39,459 bases of DNA from contig QIDP01000181.1 in the NCBI GenBank assembly GCA_003229375.1, positions 1-39,459 of the forward strand, written 5' to 3'. This DNA comes from Nitrospirota bacterium. GTDB lineage: Bacteria > Nitrospinota > Nitrospinia > SZUA-224. The notes beneath the pieces are model-generated. The model made no database searches, was not told where the DNA came from, and saw only the letters and a program-made list of their open reading frames with translations. Position numbers and translations under genes: made by a program. This document shows, in pieces, positions 16,077-24,745 of this stretch. Numbering within the stretch: the stretch's first letter is position 1; each line of letters opens with the position of its first letter.

Positions 16077-17492
16077 CTAATCCTGTTCCAAATGAACCAA
16101 CCTCTCAACCACCTTCTCCATCTTCATCCCCCTCGAACCTTTCACTAATACACAGTCTCCATGCTTCAGCCTTTCGGATAATATCCTGAAGGCAGCCTCA
16201 TGATCTTTACAGACATGGACACTATCCTCTGCCATCCCCCCGGCTAATGCCTCTTCAGCTATCAACTGCGATAGCTCACCCACTGTTATAAGGTAATCTA
16301 TTGAGAATTCAGCAATCTTTCTCCCGATATCACGATGAAGCCTATAACTATCCTCGCCTAACTCCAGCATATCGCCGGCAACAAAAAAACTGTTACCTTC
16401 AAGGTCTGAATCTGCAATAACCCTGAGAGCAGCCTCTATAGACACGGGATTGGCATTATAGGTATCATTTATTATCATGATACCCCCTGTATCGATTCTC
16501 TCCATCCGCATCGGCATACCTCTAAATGACTCAAGCCCCTCTCTTATCTTATCTATTCCTATATCCAGAATACTTCCAACAGCAGCAGCGGATAGGGCAT
16601 TATAGATATTGTGATATCCCGGCATGGTGAGGTGAACCGGAGACTCACTGTCTCTTACCCTGAGAAGGATGTCAGAGCCTGACAGCCCCCTATTATCAAT
16701 ATTAAGTGCACGGACAGTGGCCTCTGAATCTATACCAAAGGTTATCACCCTTCCTCTCATCCTCTTTGCCATATCAAAAACCAGCGGGTCATCTGCATTG
16801 AGAGAGACCACATCCTCTGTACCCAGAAAATCTACAAGCTCGGCCTTTGCCTCCTTTACCTTTTCCACAGAGCCGAGATGTTCCAGATGTACATCCCCTA
16901 TATTTGTGATGACACCTATATTCGGCTCCGCGATCCTGCAGAGTCTCCTGATTTCGCCAGCAGCGCTCATCCCCATTTCTAACACTGCAACCTCATGCTG
17001 CGGGGTTAGCATTAACAAACTCAAGGGCAGCCCTATAAGATTATTGAGATTACCCTCACTCTTTAATGTCTTAAATCCTGTCATAGCAACAGAGGCTATC
17101 ATCTCCTTGGAGATGGTCTTGCCATTACTGCCTGTAACAGCTATAAGCAGAATAGAAAATCTCTTCCTGTGATAATTTGCTATCCCATGAAGGGAATCCA
17201 GTCCATCCTTAACCAGTAGAACAATCAATCCCTGATCTTTAGAGCCGGCAAACCCCGTCTTTTTCTCCAGTATATCTTTCCTCGATATTATTATTCCTTT
17301 AGCACCCTTCTTTACCGACTCCCGAACAAAGTCATGTCCATCAAAGTTATTCCCCTTAATACATATAAATAACTCACCGGGATTAATAGTACGTGAATCT
17401 ATCGAGACTCCGGAAAAGTTAACCCCATTTGTACCATGAATTAGCACACCGTCTGTAGCTTTAAGTATCTCATCAAGCTTAAATTCAGCCAT
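16077..17492 (-). CDS. murF: UDP-MurNAc-tripeptide--D-Ala-D-Ala ligase MurF
   Basis: MurF adds D-Ala-D-Ala to UDP-MurNAc-tripeptide, completing the pentapeptide precursor. The 471-aa chain has the substrate-binding segment [18 protein letters not shown] (30-47), the P-loop [11 protein letters not shown] (121-131; the third Thr of the usual GKTTTKE is Ile-Ser here, outside the essential GKT), [22 protein letters not shown] and the [10 protein letters not shown]-like [17 protein letters not shown]. The ATG overlaps the end of murE by 8 bases. Confidence 0.98.
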   Translation of the reverse strand: MAEFKLDEILKATDGVLIHGTNGVNFSGVSIDSRTINPGELFICIKGNNFDGHDFVRESVKKGAKGIIISRKDILEKKTGFAGSKDQGLIVLLVKDGLDSLHGIANYHRKRFSILLIAVTGSNGKTISKEMIASVAMTGFKTLKSEGNLNNLIGLPLSLLMLTPQHEVAVLEMGMSAAGEIRRLCRIAEPNIGVITNIGDVHLEHLGSVEKVKEAKAELVDFLGTEDVVSLNADDPLVFDMAKRMRGRVITFGIDSEATVRALNIDNRGLSGSDILLRVRDSESPVHLTMPGYHNIYNALSAAAVGSILDIGIDKIREGLESFRGMPMRMERIDTGGIMIINDTYNANPVSIEAALRVIADSDLEGNSFFVAGDMLELGEDSYRLHRDIGRKIAEFSIDYLITVGELSQLIAEEALAGGMAEDSVHVCKDHEAAFRILSERLKHGDCVLVKGSRGMKMEKVVERLVHLEQD

Positions 17493-18960
17493 GCCTCTCC
17501 CTTAATACCTCCTTCGCAACCTCACGATCATCGAAATCTACCCTTGTGTCACCAATAATCTGATATGTCTCGTGTCCCTTGCCAGCAATAATAACAATAT
17601 CACCGGGCCCCGCCTCATTTATTCCGCACTCTATCGCCTCACGCCGATCAAGGATCACCCTGTATTCTCCCCTCCCGGATACCTCCTTTATCCCTCTCTC
17701 AATATCATTTACAATCTTCCGGGGCTCTTCCCCTCTTGGATTGTCTGATGTAACTATTGTAAGATCGCTGTGTGTAACAGCCACCTTTCCCATAAGCGGA
17801 CGCTTCTCCTTATCCCTATTACCACCACATCCAAATACTGTAATTACCCTCTTATCTGTCAATCCCCTGGCTGACATGATTACATTTCTTAAGGCATCAT
17901 CTGTATGGGCATAATCAACCACCACGAGAAAATCCTGGCCCTCATCAACAGGCTCAAACCTCCCCGGAACTCCACCCATAAGACCAATCCCTTCCCTGAT
18001 CTGCTTTAGGCTGATGTCCTGACTTATAGCTACTGCCACTGATGCAAGGATATTATAGACATTATGATATCCTACCAAACCGGACTCTATATAGGTCTTC
18101 CCGATAGGGGTCGATGCAACAAAACTGATTCCATCCTTAGATATCTCGATATCCTCTCCCCGAATATCTCCCTCCTTAATACCAAAGGTCATAATCTCTG
18201 TTGATGCCCTCTTTACTATCTCCCTGCCCCATTGATCATCTATATTGACTATGCATCTCTTTAAATCATAATCAGAGAAAAGCTTCATCTTTGACTGAAA
18301 GTAACCTTCTATGGTCTCATGAAAATCCAGATGGTCATGACCAAGATTCATAAATACACCGATATCAATATCTGAACCAAAGACCCTGTCTAACTCCAGA
18401 GAATGGGAAGAGACCTCTAAAACACAATAATCTGTTCCAGCATCTGCCATCTCACGGAACAGTCTCTGCAGATCAAGAGATTCCGGGGTTGTCTGTGGAG
18501 CGGACAGTCTGCGATCCCCAAAGGTGTACCCTATGGTTCCGATAACACCCGCCTTAAAACTTGAGGATTTAAGGATAGAGAGTATGAGATAAGAGGTTGT
18601 CGTCTTCCCATTTGTCCCGGTAATACCCACAATCCTTATCTCCCTGGATGGATGTCTGTAAAAATTGTTCGAAATAACTGCCAATGCCCTCCTCGAATCA
18701 GAGACGGTAATACCTGTTACCTTTTTTGTCCCGGGGATAATATCCTTTACACGCCTTTCTGAGACAATAGCAACTGCGCCTCTCTTTATCACCTCATCTA
18801 TATAGTCATGTCCATCCACATTAAAACCCTTGATAGCAACAAATAATGATCTATCTCCTGTCTTGCGGGAATCATAGGCTATCCCTGTAATCTCTTCATC
18901 AACATCATTATCAACCTCAATTATATCCACTCCCTTTAGTAAACTCCTCAACATAACCAT
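17485..18960 (-). CDS. murE: UDP-MurNAc-L-Ala-D-Glu--meso-diaminopimelate ligase MurE
   Basis: MurE adds the third residue of the stem peptide. The 491-aa chain has AYDSRKTGDRSLFVAIKG (28-45), the P-loop GTNGKTTTSYL (115-125), LGHDHLDFHETIEGY and, at 406-409, the DNPR motif that marks specificity for meso-diaminopimelate rather than lysine, consistent with a Gram-negative wall. The first ATG (18960) and the third codon (ATG, 18954) are both possible starts; neither has a strong ribosome site. The 176-base gap to ftsI carries a palindromic repeat. Confidence 0.97.
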   Translation of the reverse strand: MVMLRSLLKGVDIIEVDNDVDEEITGIAYDSRKTGDRSLFVAIKGFNVDGHDYIDEVIKRGAVAIVSERRVKDIIPGTKKVTGITVSDSRRALAVISNNFYRHPSREIRIVGITGTNGKTTTSYLILSILKSSSFKAGVIGTIGYTFGDRRLSAPQTTPESLDLQRLFREMADAGTDYCVLEVSSHSLELDRVFGSDIDIGVFMNLGHDHLDFHETIEGYFQSKMKLFSDYDLKRCIVNIDDQWGREIVKRASTEIMTFGIKEGDIRGEDIEISKDGISFVASTPIGKTYIESGLVGYHNVYNILASVAVAISQDISLKQIREGIGLMGGVPGRFEPVDEGQDFLVVVDYAHTDDALRNVIMSARGLTDKRVITVFGCGGNRDKEKRPLMGKVAVTHSDLTIVTSDNPRGEEPRKIVNDIERGIKEVSGRGEYRVILDRREAIECGINEAGPGDIVIIAGKGHETYQIIGDTRVDFDDREVAKEVLRERHG

Positions 18961-19044
18961 TTTTAAATTATACTTTAATTCCCCTTTGTGCCGATACTGG
19001 CCGGCATGAACGTTTCACCTGAAAACACCTTTTCAGCCTAACCC

Positions 19045-19120
19045 ACGGACAAACAAGTTTGTCCATGCCACCCACCTATAGAGACTTCATTTCATCTATT
19101 CCCCTAACCGCAGCACCACC
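19045..19120. repeat. GGACAAAC-type repeat, long copy 2
   Basis: Palindrome GGACAAAC/GTTTGTCC at 19048-19065 plus about 55 bp of flank (ATGCCACCCACC, GAGACTTCATTTCA, CCGCAGCACCACC) shared with the copy at 29026-29100. The rest of the 18961-19136 gap between ftsI and murE holds no gene. Confidence 0.75.
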
Positions 19121-19136
19121 ATCATTCACAATTCCA

Positions 19137-20885
19137 TTATTCCAATTGGGGCGAAGCCCCTAAGCTCTTATCTGCAAATCTATATATCTTATTAGAATCC
19201 GAGGGAATATTCATATACCTCCTGACACGACGCGCCACCTCTCTGAACACAGGGGCAGCCACCTGCCCTCCCCAAAATATCTCTTTCGGTTCATCAATCA
19301 TCACCAGCATAGCCACCTTAGGATCATCAACAGGAAAATAACCAACAAAAGAGGCAAGGAATTTATCCTTCATATATGTCTTGCTTACAGGATCTATCTT
19401 CTGGGCTGTCCCTGTCTTGCCTGCCACATCAGATCCTTCTAACATAGCAAGTCTTCCTGTCCCGTATTCAACAACATATTTGAGGATATCTGTCATCTCT
19501 CTAGCTGTCCTCTCTGACACTACCCTTCTAACAACCTTAGGTGGAAATTCCCTCACTACCACGCCATCCCTCATGAATGATTTGACAACCCTGGGTTCCA
19601 TGAGAAGGCCACCATTTGCTATACACGATACAGCAGTAACAAGCTGAATTGGCGTAACAGATATCTCTTGTCCTATAGCGATGGAACCTATTGATACCTT
19701 TGACCAATGCCCGGGATCCCTAACAATACCAATCGCTTCGCCCGGAATACCTATCCCTGTTTTTGAACCAAATCCAAATCCGCGGATATAATTATAAAAT
19801 TTCTCCTTACCTAATTCCTGGGCAATCTTTATAGCGCCAACATTACTTGATTTTCCCACTATCTCCTTGAATGTCAGCCATTTATAACTTTTATGATCAT
19901 GGATGGTAATACCACCCACATCTATCTCTCCATTCTCACAAAAAAAGAGATCATCGCTGCTCGTCTCCTTTTCCTCCAGGGCAGCAGAGGCAAGTATTAG
20001 TTTAAATGTGGACCCTGGCTCATAGGTATTGGCTACCGCCCTGGTTTGCCATAAGAAGGGTTGGTAACGACCAAAGCTGTTAGGATTAAAACCCGGGTAG
20101 TCTGCCATAGCCAGGACATTTCCGGTATCCGGCGCCATCACAATGATCACCCCGCTATCTGCCCCTGTCTCTATTACCTTCTTTTTAAGCTCCTCCTCAG
20201 CGATATATTGTATTACCTCATCGATTGTCAGGACAATATCAACTTCCTTTAAAGGAAATAGAGATTTGTTTGCTACAAAGTTTACCCTACGGCCTAATGC
20301 ATCCTTTTCAAGGATTACCTCTCCCCGATCCCTTCTTAAGTAATCATCATAGGAATACTCCAATCCCGCCAAACCATTATTATCCATTCCTACAAAACCG
20401 ACTACACTGGCGGCCAATTCCCGCTTCGGGTAAAACCTCTTATTTTCTCTTAAGAATCCTATCCCCTTTATACCTGCCTCTTTCACCTTTACTGATTCCT
20501 CCGGGATTATCTTTCTCTTGACCCATGCAAAGCCCTTTCCTTTCCTTAATCTGGACAAGAGTTCTCTCCTGTCAATATTCAGGATAGATGAAAGTGTCCG
20601 GGCAGTATCTGTTAGATTCTTGATTTTCTTTGGATTGGCATAAACAGAATCCACCTTGATATTGACAGCTAATTCCCTGAGATTGCGATCATATATCGCT
20701 CCCCTGTCCGACCGATGATAAAATATCCTTTTAATCTGTCCCTCTGATTTTTCTAATAAATTCTCATGTTCCATTATCTGAAGGATATACAACTTAACAA
20801 TAAGTGATAAGAAACATACAGAGATAAATGTCAGAATAATATATATACGGATTTGTATCTTCTTTCTTGTATCTTTCTTTGTCAT
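19137..20885 (-). CDS. ftsI: Septal transpeptidase FtsI (PBP3)
   Basis: FtsI is the class B penicillin-binding protein that cross-links septal peptidoglycan. Starting at the ATG at 20885 it has 582 aa: a basic N-terminus, one membrane segment (about 13-37), the pedestal domain beginning RSDRGAIYDRN (58-68), and the transpeptidase motifs STFK (292-295), SSN (346-348) and KTGT (490-493). An upstream GTG/ATT-region start at 20927 would overlap ftsL; the ATG one base after the ftsL stop is preferred. No PASTA domains. The last codons (SLGASPQLE) contain a GGGGC/GCCCC palindrome at 19145-19157, so the tail may be repeat-derived. Confidence 0.95.
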   Translation of the reverse strand: MTKKDTRKKIQIRIYIILTFISVCFLSLIVKLYILQIMEHENLLEKSEGQIKRIFYHRSDRGAIYDRNLRELAVNIKVDSVYANPKKIKNLTDTARTLSSILNIDRRELLSRLRKGKGFAWVKRKIIPEESVKVKEAGIKGIGFLRENKRFYPKRELAASVVGFVGMDNNGLAGLEYSYDDYLRRDRGEVILEKDALGRRVNFVANKSLFPLKEVDIVLTIDEVIQYIAEEELKKKVIETGADSGVIIVMAPDTGNVLAMADYPGFNPNSFGRYQPFLWQTRAVANTYEPGSTFKLILASAALEEKETSSDDLFFCENGEIDVGGITIHDHKSYKWLTFKEIVGKSSNVGAIKIAQELGKEKFYNYIRGFGFGSKTGIGIPGEAIGIVRDPGHWSKVSIGSIAIGQEISVTPIQLVTAVSCIANGGLLMEPRVVKSFMRDGVVVREFPPKVVRRVVSERTAREMTDILKYVVEYGTGRLAMLEGSDVAGKTGTAQKIDPVSKTYMKDKFLASFVGYFPVDDPKVAMLVMIDEPKEIFWGGQVAAPVFREVARRVRRYMNIPSDSNKIYRFADKSLGASPQLE

Positions 20886-20886
20886 T

Positions 20887-21207
20887 TTATTTATTCTCTT
20901 TAATAAGGATAACGATCTGATCATCATCAGGAAATGTCAATCCCAGTCTCTCTCTTGCTATCCTCTCAATACGTTCCAGTGATTTAAGACTCGCTACCTC
21001 TAACCTTAATACCTTATTCGTCTGTATCATGGCCTGATGCATATTCTCTAACCTCTCAAATTCATATCCCATTCTTATTATCCGCACATGAGGCCATATA
21101 TAAAACAGCATTCCACTGACAAGGATCAGAACGCTGAACATATATGCTGCTATCTCTCTAAAATCCCTCTTCTGTTTTGCACGATATATAAATGAATTCC
21201 TTGACAT
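20887..21207 (-). CDS. ftsL: Cell division protein FtsL
   Basis: FtsL is a small bitopic protein forming the FtsQ-FtsL-FtsB complex. From the ATG at 21207 it has 106 aa: a basic cytoplasmic stretch, a membrane segment (AAYMFSVLILVSGMLFYIWPHV) and a coiled-coil-like region ending ERIERIARERLGLTFPDDDQIVIL, typical of FtsL. A longer version from a TTG at 21237 would begin with AKLRIAER, which is a duplicated copy of the RsmH C-terminus (AKLRVAERL) and is probably not translated. It sits between rsmH and ftsI, where ftsL belongs. Identification rests on topology and position as well as the tail motif. Confidence 0.88.
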   Translation of the reverse strand: MSRNSFIYRAKQKRDFREIAAYMFSVLILVSGMLFYIWPHVRIIRMGYEFERLENMHQAMIQTNKVLRLEVASLKSLERIERIARERLGLTFPDDDQIVILIKENK

Positions 21208-21294
21208 CCTCTCAGCAATCCTCAATTTTGCGATCAATAGGGTAGATACAGGTGCGTCTACCCCTACAACCTTTCAGCAACCCTCAATTTTGCG
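21208..21294. repeat. Palindrome bracketed by duplicated rsmH 3' end
   Basis: The 25-bp sequences 21208-21232 and 21270-21294 match at 23 positions (CCTCTCAGCAATCCTC versus CCTTTCAGCAACCCTC, then AATTTTGCG). Between them is the palindrome GGGTAGA...TCTACCC at 21240-21263. The distal copy encodes the end of RsmH; the proximal copy lies just before the ftsL ATG and provides its GAGG/GAGAGG purine tract. Confidence 0.8.
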
Positions 21295-22199
21295 CTTCTG
21301 GATCTAGGATTGATAGAGATCTCATCTTCGGAGGGTATAACAGGTTTTTTAGTCAACCCCCTGAGTGTTCTCTTCCCCCGGCACATGCATACAGGAATCT
21401 CTGAAGGACAGGAACATTCCCTCTCCATACCCCTAAAAATTTCCTTCACAATCCTGTCTTCCAGTGAATGAAATGAAATAACGCATATCCTGCTTCCATG
21501 ATTTAACAGGTCAACCGCATCTCTGAGTACCTCTTCCAGGACAGTAAGTTCTTTGTTAACCTCTATTCTCAACGCCTGAAAGGTCTTTGTGGCAGGATGA
21601 ATTTTCTTTGAACGATACGAAATCGGAATGACTGACTTAACAATATCCGCTAATTGAGATGTACTCCTGATAGGATGAGCCTCCCTTTCCCTGACTATTG
21701 CCTTTACTATCCTATATGACCATCTCTCTTCACCATATCTCCTGAGTATACCCAGGAGGTCTTTAAACGATAAATCATTTACAAGATCAGCAGCAGAAAT
21801 ACCCCTCCTCCTATCCATCCTCATATCGAGGGGAGCGTCATGAGAAAAACTAAAACCTCGCTCAGCAGAATCTAACTGACGGGAAGACACTCCAAGATCG
21901 AGAAGAATACCATCTACCTTCAATATATTAATCCTCTTAAGAATCTCCTTTATATTACAAAAATTGTCATGAATAAAAATAACCCTCTCTTTGAAACAGG
22001 ATAACCTCTCCTTCGCATATTTTAAGGCCTCGATGTCCTGATCGATCCCCACAACCATCCCCCCGGGAGCACTCCTGCTTAAGATCGCATATGAGTGACC
22101 ACCATCTCCAATTGTACAATCTACATAGACCCCGGAGGATTCACACCTAAGAAAATCTATCACCTCTTTGACCAGAACAGGGATATGCATACCTTCCAT
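21264..22199 (-). CDS. rsmH: 16S rRNA m4C1402 methyltransferase RsmH (MraW)
   Basis: RsmH methylates N4 of C1402 in 16S rRNA using S-adenosylmethionine. The 311-aa chain has HIPVLVKEVIDFL at the N-terminus, the SAM-binding VDCTIGDGGHS (26-36), GILLDLGVSSRQLDSAERGFSF, the helical insert with LRRYGEERWSYRIVKAI, and the conserved tail RSRSAKLRVAERL. It starts 7 bases after mraZ ends, the standard arrangement at the head of dcw clusters. Its 3' end is duplicated around a palindrome. Confidence 0.98.
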   Translation of the reverse strand: MEGMHIPVLVKEVIDFLRCESSGVYVDCTIGDGGHSYAILSRSAPGGMVVGIDQDIEALKYAKERLSCFKERVIFIHDNFCNIKEILKRINILKVDGILLDLGVSSRQLDSAERGFSFSHDAPLDMRMDRRRGISAADLVNDLSFKDLLGILRRYGEERWSYRIVKAIVREREAHPIRSTSQLADIVKSVIPISYRSKKIHPATKTFQALRIEVNKELTVLEEVLRDAVDLLNHGSRICVISFHSLEDRIVKEIFRGMERECSCPSEIPVCMCRGKRTLRGLTKKPVIPSEDEISINPRSRSAKLRVAERL

Positions 22200-22206
22200 C
22201 TAATCC

Positions 22207-22644
22207 TCATATATCTGCCATTTTCTCTGCAAGCTCTTCAAAATTGTTGTCATTATCGGTGATAAACTCATCCCACCTATCCTTACTCCATATCTCAATT
22301 GTAGTTGAAACCCCCACTAAAACTACTTCTCTATTCAAACCTGCATATTTCCTGAGAGAAGGTGGTATCAGTATTCTAGCGTGTTTTAATTGGCATTCCT
22401 CAACCCTTGAATAGAAAAGGCGTTTAAAGTCCCTAACATCCTTCTTCATAGATGAAAGTTTGAGGACCTTCTCTTCATTTGCTAACCACTCACTCTGGGG
22501 ATAGGCAACTAGACAGTTATCTTCTTTAAATAGCATCAGTATGTTATTATATCTATTATCGAGAATCTCTACAAATTTGCGCGGCAGGTTTATTCTACCT
22601 TTTGCGTCTAATAATACATTATGGGTTCCAGAAAATGTAAGCAT
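22207..22644 (-). CDS. mraZ: Transcriptional regulator MraZ
   Basis: MraZ is a ring-forming DNA-binding protein of the SpoVT/AbrB type that controls its own dcw operon. The 145-aa chain has two related halves. The first has the DxxxR motif DAKGR (13-17). The second has HARILIPPSLRK with Arg91 but Lys/Leu in place of the Asp, so only one intact DxxxR is visible. It is the first gene of the operon, and four 10-bp direct repeats that look like its operator lie 9-48 bases upstream of its ATG. Confidence 0.97.
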   Translation of the reverse strand: MLTFSGTHNVLLDAKGRINLPRKFVEILDNRYNNILMLFKEDNCLVAYPQSEWLANEEKVLKLSSMKKDVRDFKRLFYSRVEECQLKHARILIPPSLRKYAGLNREVVLVGVSTTIEIWSKDRWDEFITDNDNNFEELAEKMADI

Positions 22645-22652
22645 ATTATACC

Positions 22653-22692
22653 TTACTACACCTCATGACACTTCATGACACTCTATGACACT
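22653..22692 (-). promoter_or_regulatory. Four direct repeats, probable MraZ operator
   Basis: Read on the minus strand, four adjacent 10-bp units are AGTGTCATAG, AGTGTCATGA, AGTGTCATGA and GGTGTAGTAA. Known MraZ boxes are G-rich repeats with 10-bp spacing just before mraZ (TGGGN in E. coli, AAAGTG in Mollicutes). Here the period, position and shared GTGT core fit, although the exact box differs. They lie directly downstream of the -10 element, over the expected transcription start. Confidence 0.75.
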
Positions 22693-22695
22693 TAA

Positions 22696-22723
22696 ATATT
22701 ACATCCGGATATGTTTTTGTCAA
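22696..22723 (-). promoter_or_regulatory. Sigma70-like promoter of the dcw operon
   Basis: On the minus strand TTGACA (22718-22723) is followed after 16 bases by TAATAT (22696-22701). The expected start of transcription falls inside the MraZ repeats, so bound MraZ would block initiation. Confidence 0.7.
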
Positions 22724-23038
22724 TAGAAAAATGGATTTTTTTTGAAAAAAATGAGCGGGCACAAGATATGGTGTGCTAAAGGCAAAAGTACCACAAAAAG
22801 TGTTCAATCCCTAATAAGGTGAAAAGTGGGAGACAGAAGGTGAAATGGAAAAGGTTTGGACTTTTTTAACACAAAGCCCACACAGGAAGACAATTTAATT
22901 ATTGTCAAGCAATAATTAAATCGCAATCAAATGATTGCAAAGCCAAAAATTTGGGAAACTGGGGAAAATGTCCTTGCCAGGTTGAATATCTTGTGATATA
23001 GGTAAATTTGTTTAAAGATTAAAAGAGGGTGAATTATT
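22724..23038. other. Gene-free interval with two perfect palindromes
   Basis: No gene seen. At 22893-22921 a perfect 12-bp stem (ATTTAATTATTG/CAATAATTAAAT) with a 5-base loop is followed two bases later by GCAATCA/TGATTGC (22923-22938). They are probably repeat-derived; no adjacent T-run marks them as terminators. Confidence 0.6.
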
Positions 23039-23134
23039 ATGAAAGTCTACCTGGTTCAACATACCCTGGCAAAAAACAAAGATGAATCTAATAACTTCTC
23101 TATTGAGTGGATATTAACTGCGGATATAATCTAA
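23039..23134 (+). pseudogene. Truncated start of a SixA-like phosphohistidine phosphatase
   Basis: The 31-codon frame reads MKVYLVQHTLAKNKDESNN, then an unrelated tail and TAA. The beginning matches the N-terminus of SixA-type phosphatases (MKvYLVqHa.Ak.kdeDp). It has a plausible ribosome site (GAGGGTG). In bacterial SixA the catalytic His lies in RHG or QHA; here it is QHT. The rest of the domain is missing, so this is a leftover 5' end. Confidence 0.45.
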
Positions 23135-23213
23135 GGACCCGGTCAAAAACAGAATTTGAGAAAATCTAACTTATTATAAGCTTTGGTTTTTATGTTATTC
23201 AAATTTTAGTCTC

Positions 23214-23793
23214 TTAAGGCATCGCCCCCCTACCGTTTAATTTAAATCCGCCAACTAAATTCTGGAGTTCTACGGCTAAGTTGCTTAGTTCCTGACTGGA
23301 CTTAGATGACTGCCGGGCACCGGCAGCAGTCTGCTTAGTTACATTAGCCACTGACTCAATACTGGAAGATACCTCTTCCCCGGCCGAGGATTGCTGCTCT
23401 GTAGCAGCGGCAATCTGCTGAACCATAGCCCACGGACTTACCTTTTTCAAAATATGATGCAAACAACTTCTCAATCTCATTTAATGCTTGATCTCCTGTC
23501 ATGTCATGAAGCTCTCTCATGTTTATGATAAAATTATTATATGCGTCCTGTGAGGTTTTTATTTGATCTTCATCAGAATCAACTACGGCATTTATGAGAG
23601 ACTCCCTGACCTGTCTTAGATAGTCTATCAAGAAATTGGTCTTATCCAGTGCAGGGTAGGTCTTTTCCTTCAAATTATTTGCAAAGCTCATGATATTTGA
23701 ACTGCTGATAACAGCATATACCGCTGTTCCTACAAACAAAAGTATAACCACCATAAATCCTGCCAGTATCTTCTTACGAATATTAAATTTCAT
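23214..23793 (-). pseudogene. Methyl-accepting chemotaxis protein with its middle deleted
   Basis: The 5' part (from the ATG at 23793) encodes a membrane segment (KKILAGFMVVILLFVGTAVYAVI) and a four-helix-bundle-like sensor start (FANNLKEKTYPALDKTNFLIDYLRQVRESL) up to about FASYFEKGKSV. The sequence then jumps, with a frame change near 23425, to QQIAAATEQQSSAGEEVSSS and the usual receptor C-terminus ending LVGGFKLNG. The rest of the sensor, the HAMP domain and the signalling tip are gone. The product cannot be a working receptor. Confidence 0.75.
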
Positions 23794-23924
23794 TTGAAAA
23801 TGCTTCTTTTTTCATTCCTGGTCCTATTTGTCTGGACCAAAAATCCTACTTTTTTAACATATAACATATTAACATATAACATTTATACATTTATATGTAT
23901 TGTCAAGTATTTTAATTTAAAAAG

Positions 23925-23985
23925 GTAACTATTCAGCTATTCTCCCCCCCTTTAGCAAAGAGGGGGGATTTTGAGAACTTATAAT
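23925..23985. repeat. MITE family A, left half only
   Basis: Begins with GTAACTATTCAG, continues through the C-run, TTTAGCAAAG and G-run to GAGAACTTATAAT, then stops where full copies (3367-3488, 39259-39382) continue to the right half. Confidence 0.75.
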
Positions 23986-24000
23986 CGTCTTTCCGACAAA

Positions 24001-24049
24001 AAGGAGGTAGTTTATGATTGACAACCGGCGGCCAGGGGTTAAATTTTAA
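24001..24049 (+). other. Orphan ribosome site and 11-codon frame
   Basis: A strong AAGGAGG at 24001-24007 precedes an ATG at 24014 and the peptide MIDNRRPGVKF. This looks like the leftover start of a gene cut away, adjacent to the truncated MITE. Confidence 0.3.
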
Positions 24050-24059
24050 GTATTTTAGT

Positions 24060-24273
24060 TCAATGAGAATGACCTACTCGAGCTTTGGCTATCTTGATTA
24101 ATTGCCTTAAGGTTTCATTTACTGCTTCATCAGTGGGGAAAGCTCGTGCTACGTCTGGTGCTAACAGCACTAAATTAGTACCTGCATGATACTGCTTTGC
24201 ATATTTGCCTTTGACACCACTTTTTAACTTATAGAAGTCGTGCTCAGCTTTAAGGTCATCATCTGATTTTGTG

Positions 24274-24290
<17 letters not shown>
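24060..24290 (-). CDS. BrnA-type antitoxin partner of the BrnT-like toxin
   Basis: The 76-aa protein starts at the ATG at 24290, which lies inside the 3' end of the toxin frame. Its sequence (FYKLKSGVKGKYAKQYHAGT, then NLVLLAPDVARAFPTDEAVNETLRQL) matches the ribbon-helix-helix antitoxins encoded after BrnT toxins. These bind the toxin and repress the operon. The 17-base overlap with the toxin's restored reading frame indicates coupled translation. A longer start at 24326 would need no toxin overlap but lacks the family-like beginning. It remains intact while the toxin is shifted. Confidence 0.75.
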
Positions 24291-24617
<327 letters not shown>

Positions 24618-24745
24618 TTAGTTTTCTGCAATACTATTATATTGTAAAAACATAAAATTATATGACCTTACCTTTAAAAGCATTATGAATGAGCAGAACG
24701 AGTATGTCAAGGGTAATTGGGCGGGGGCGTACTTCCTAATTTGCG

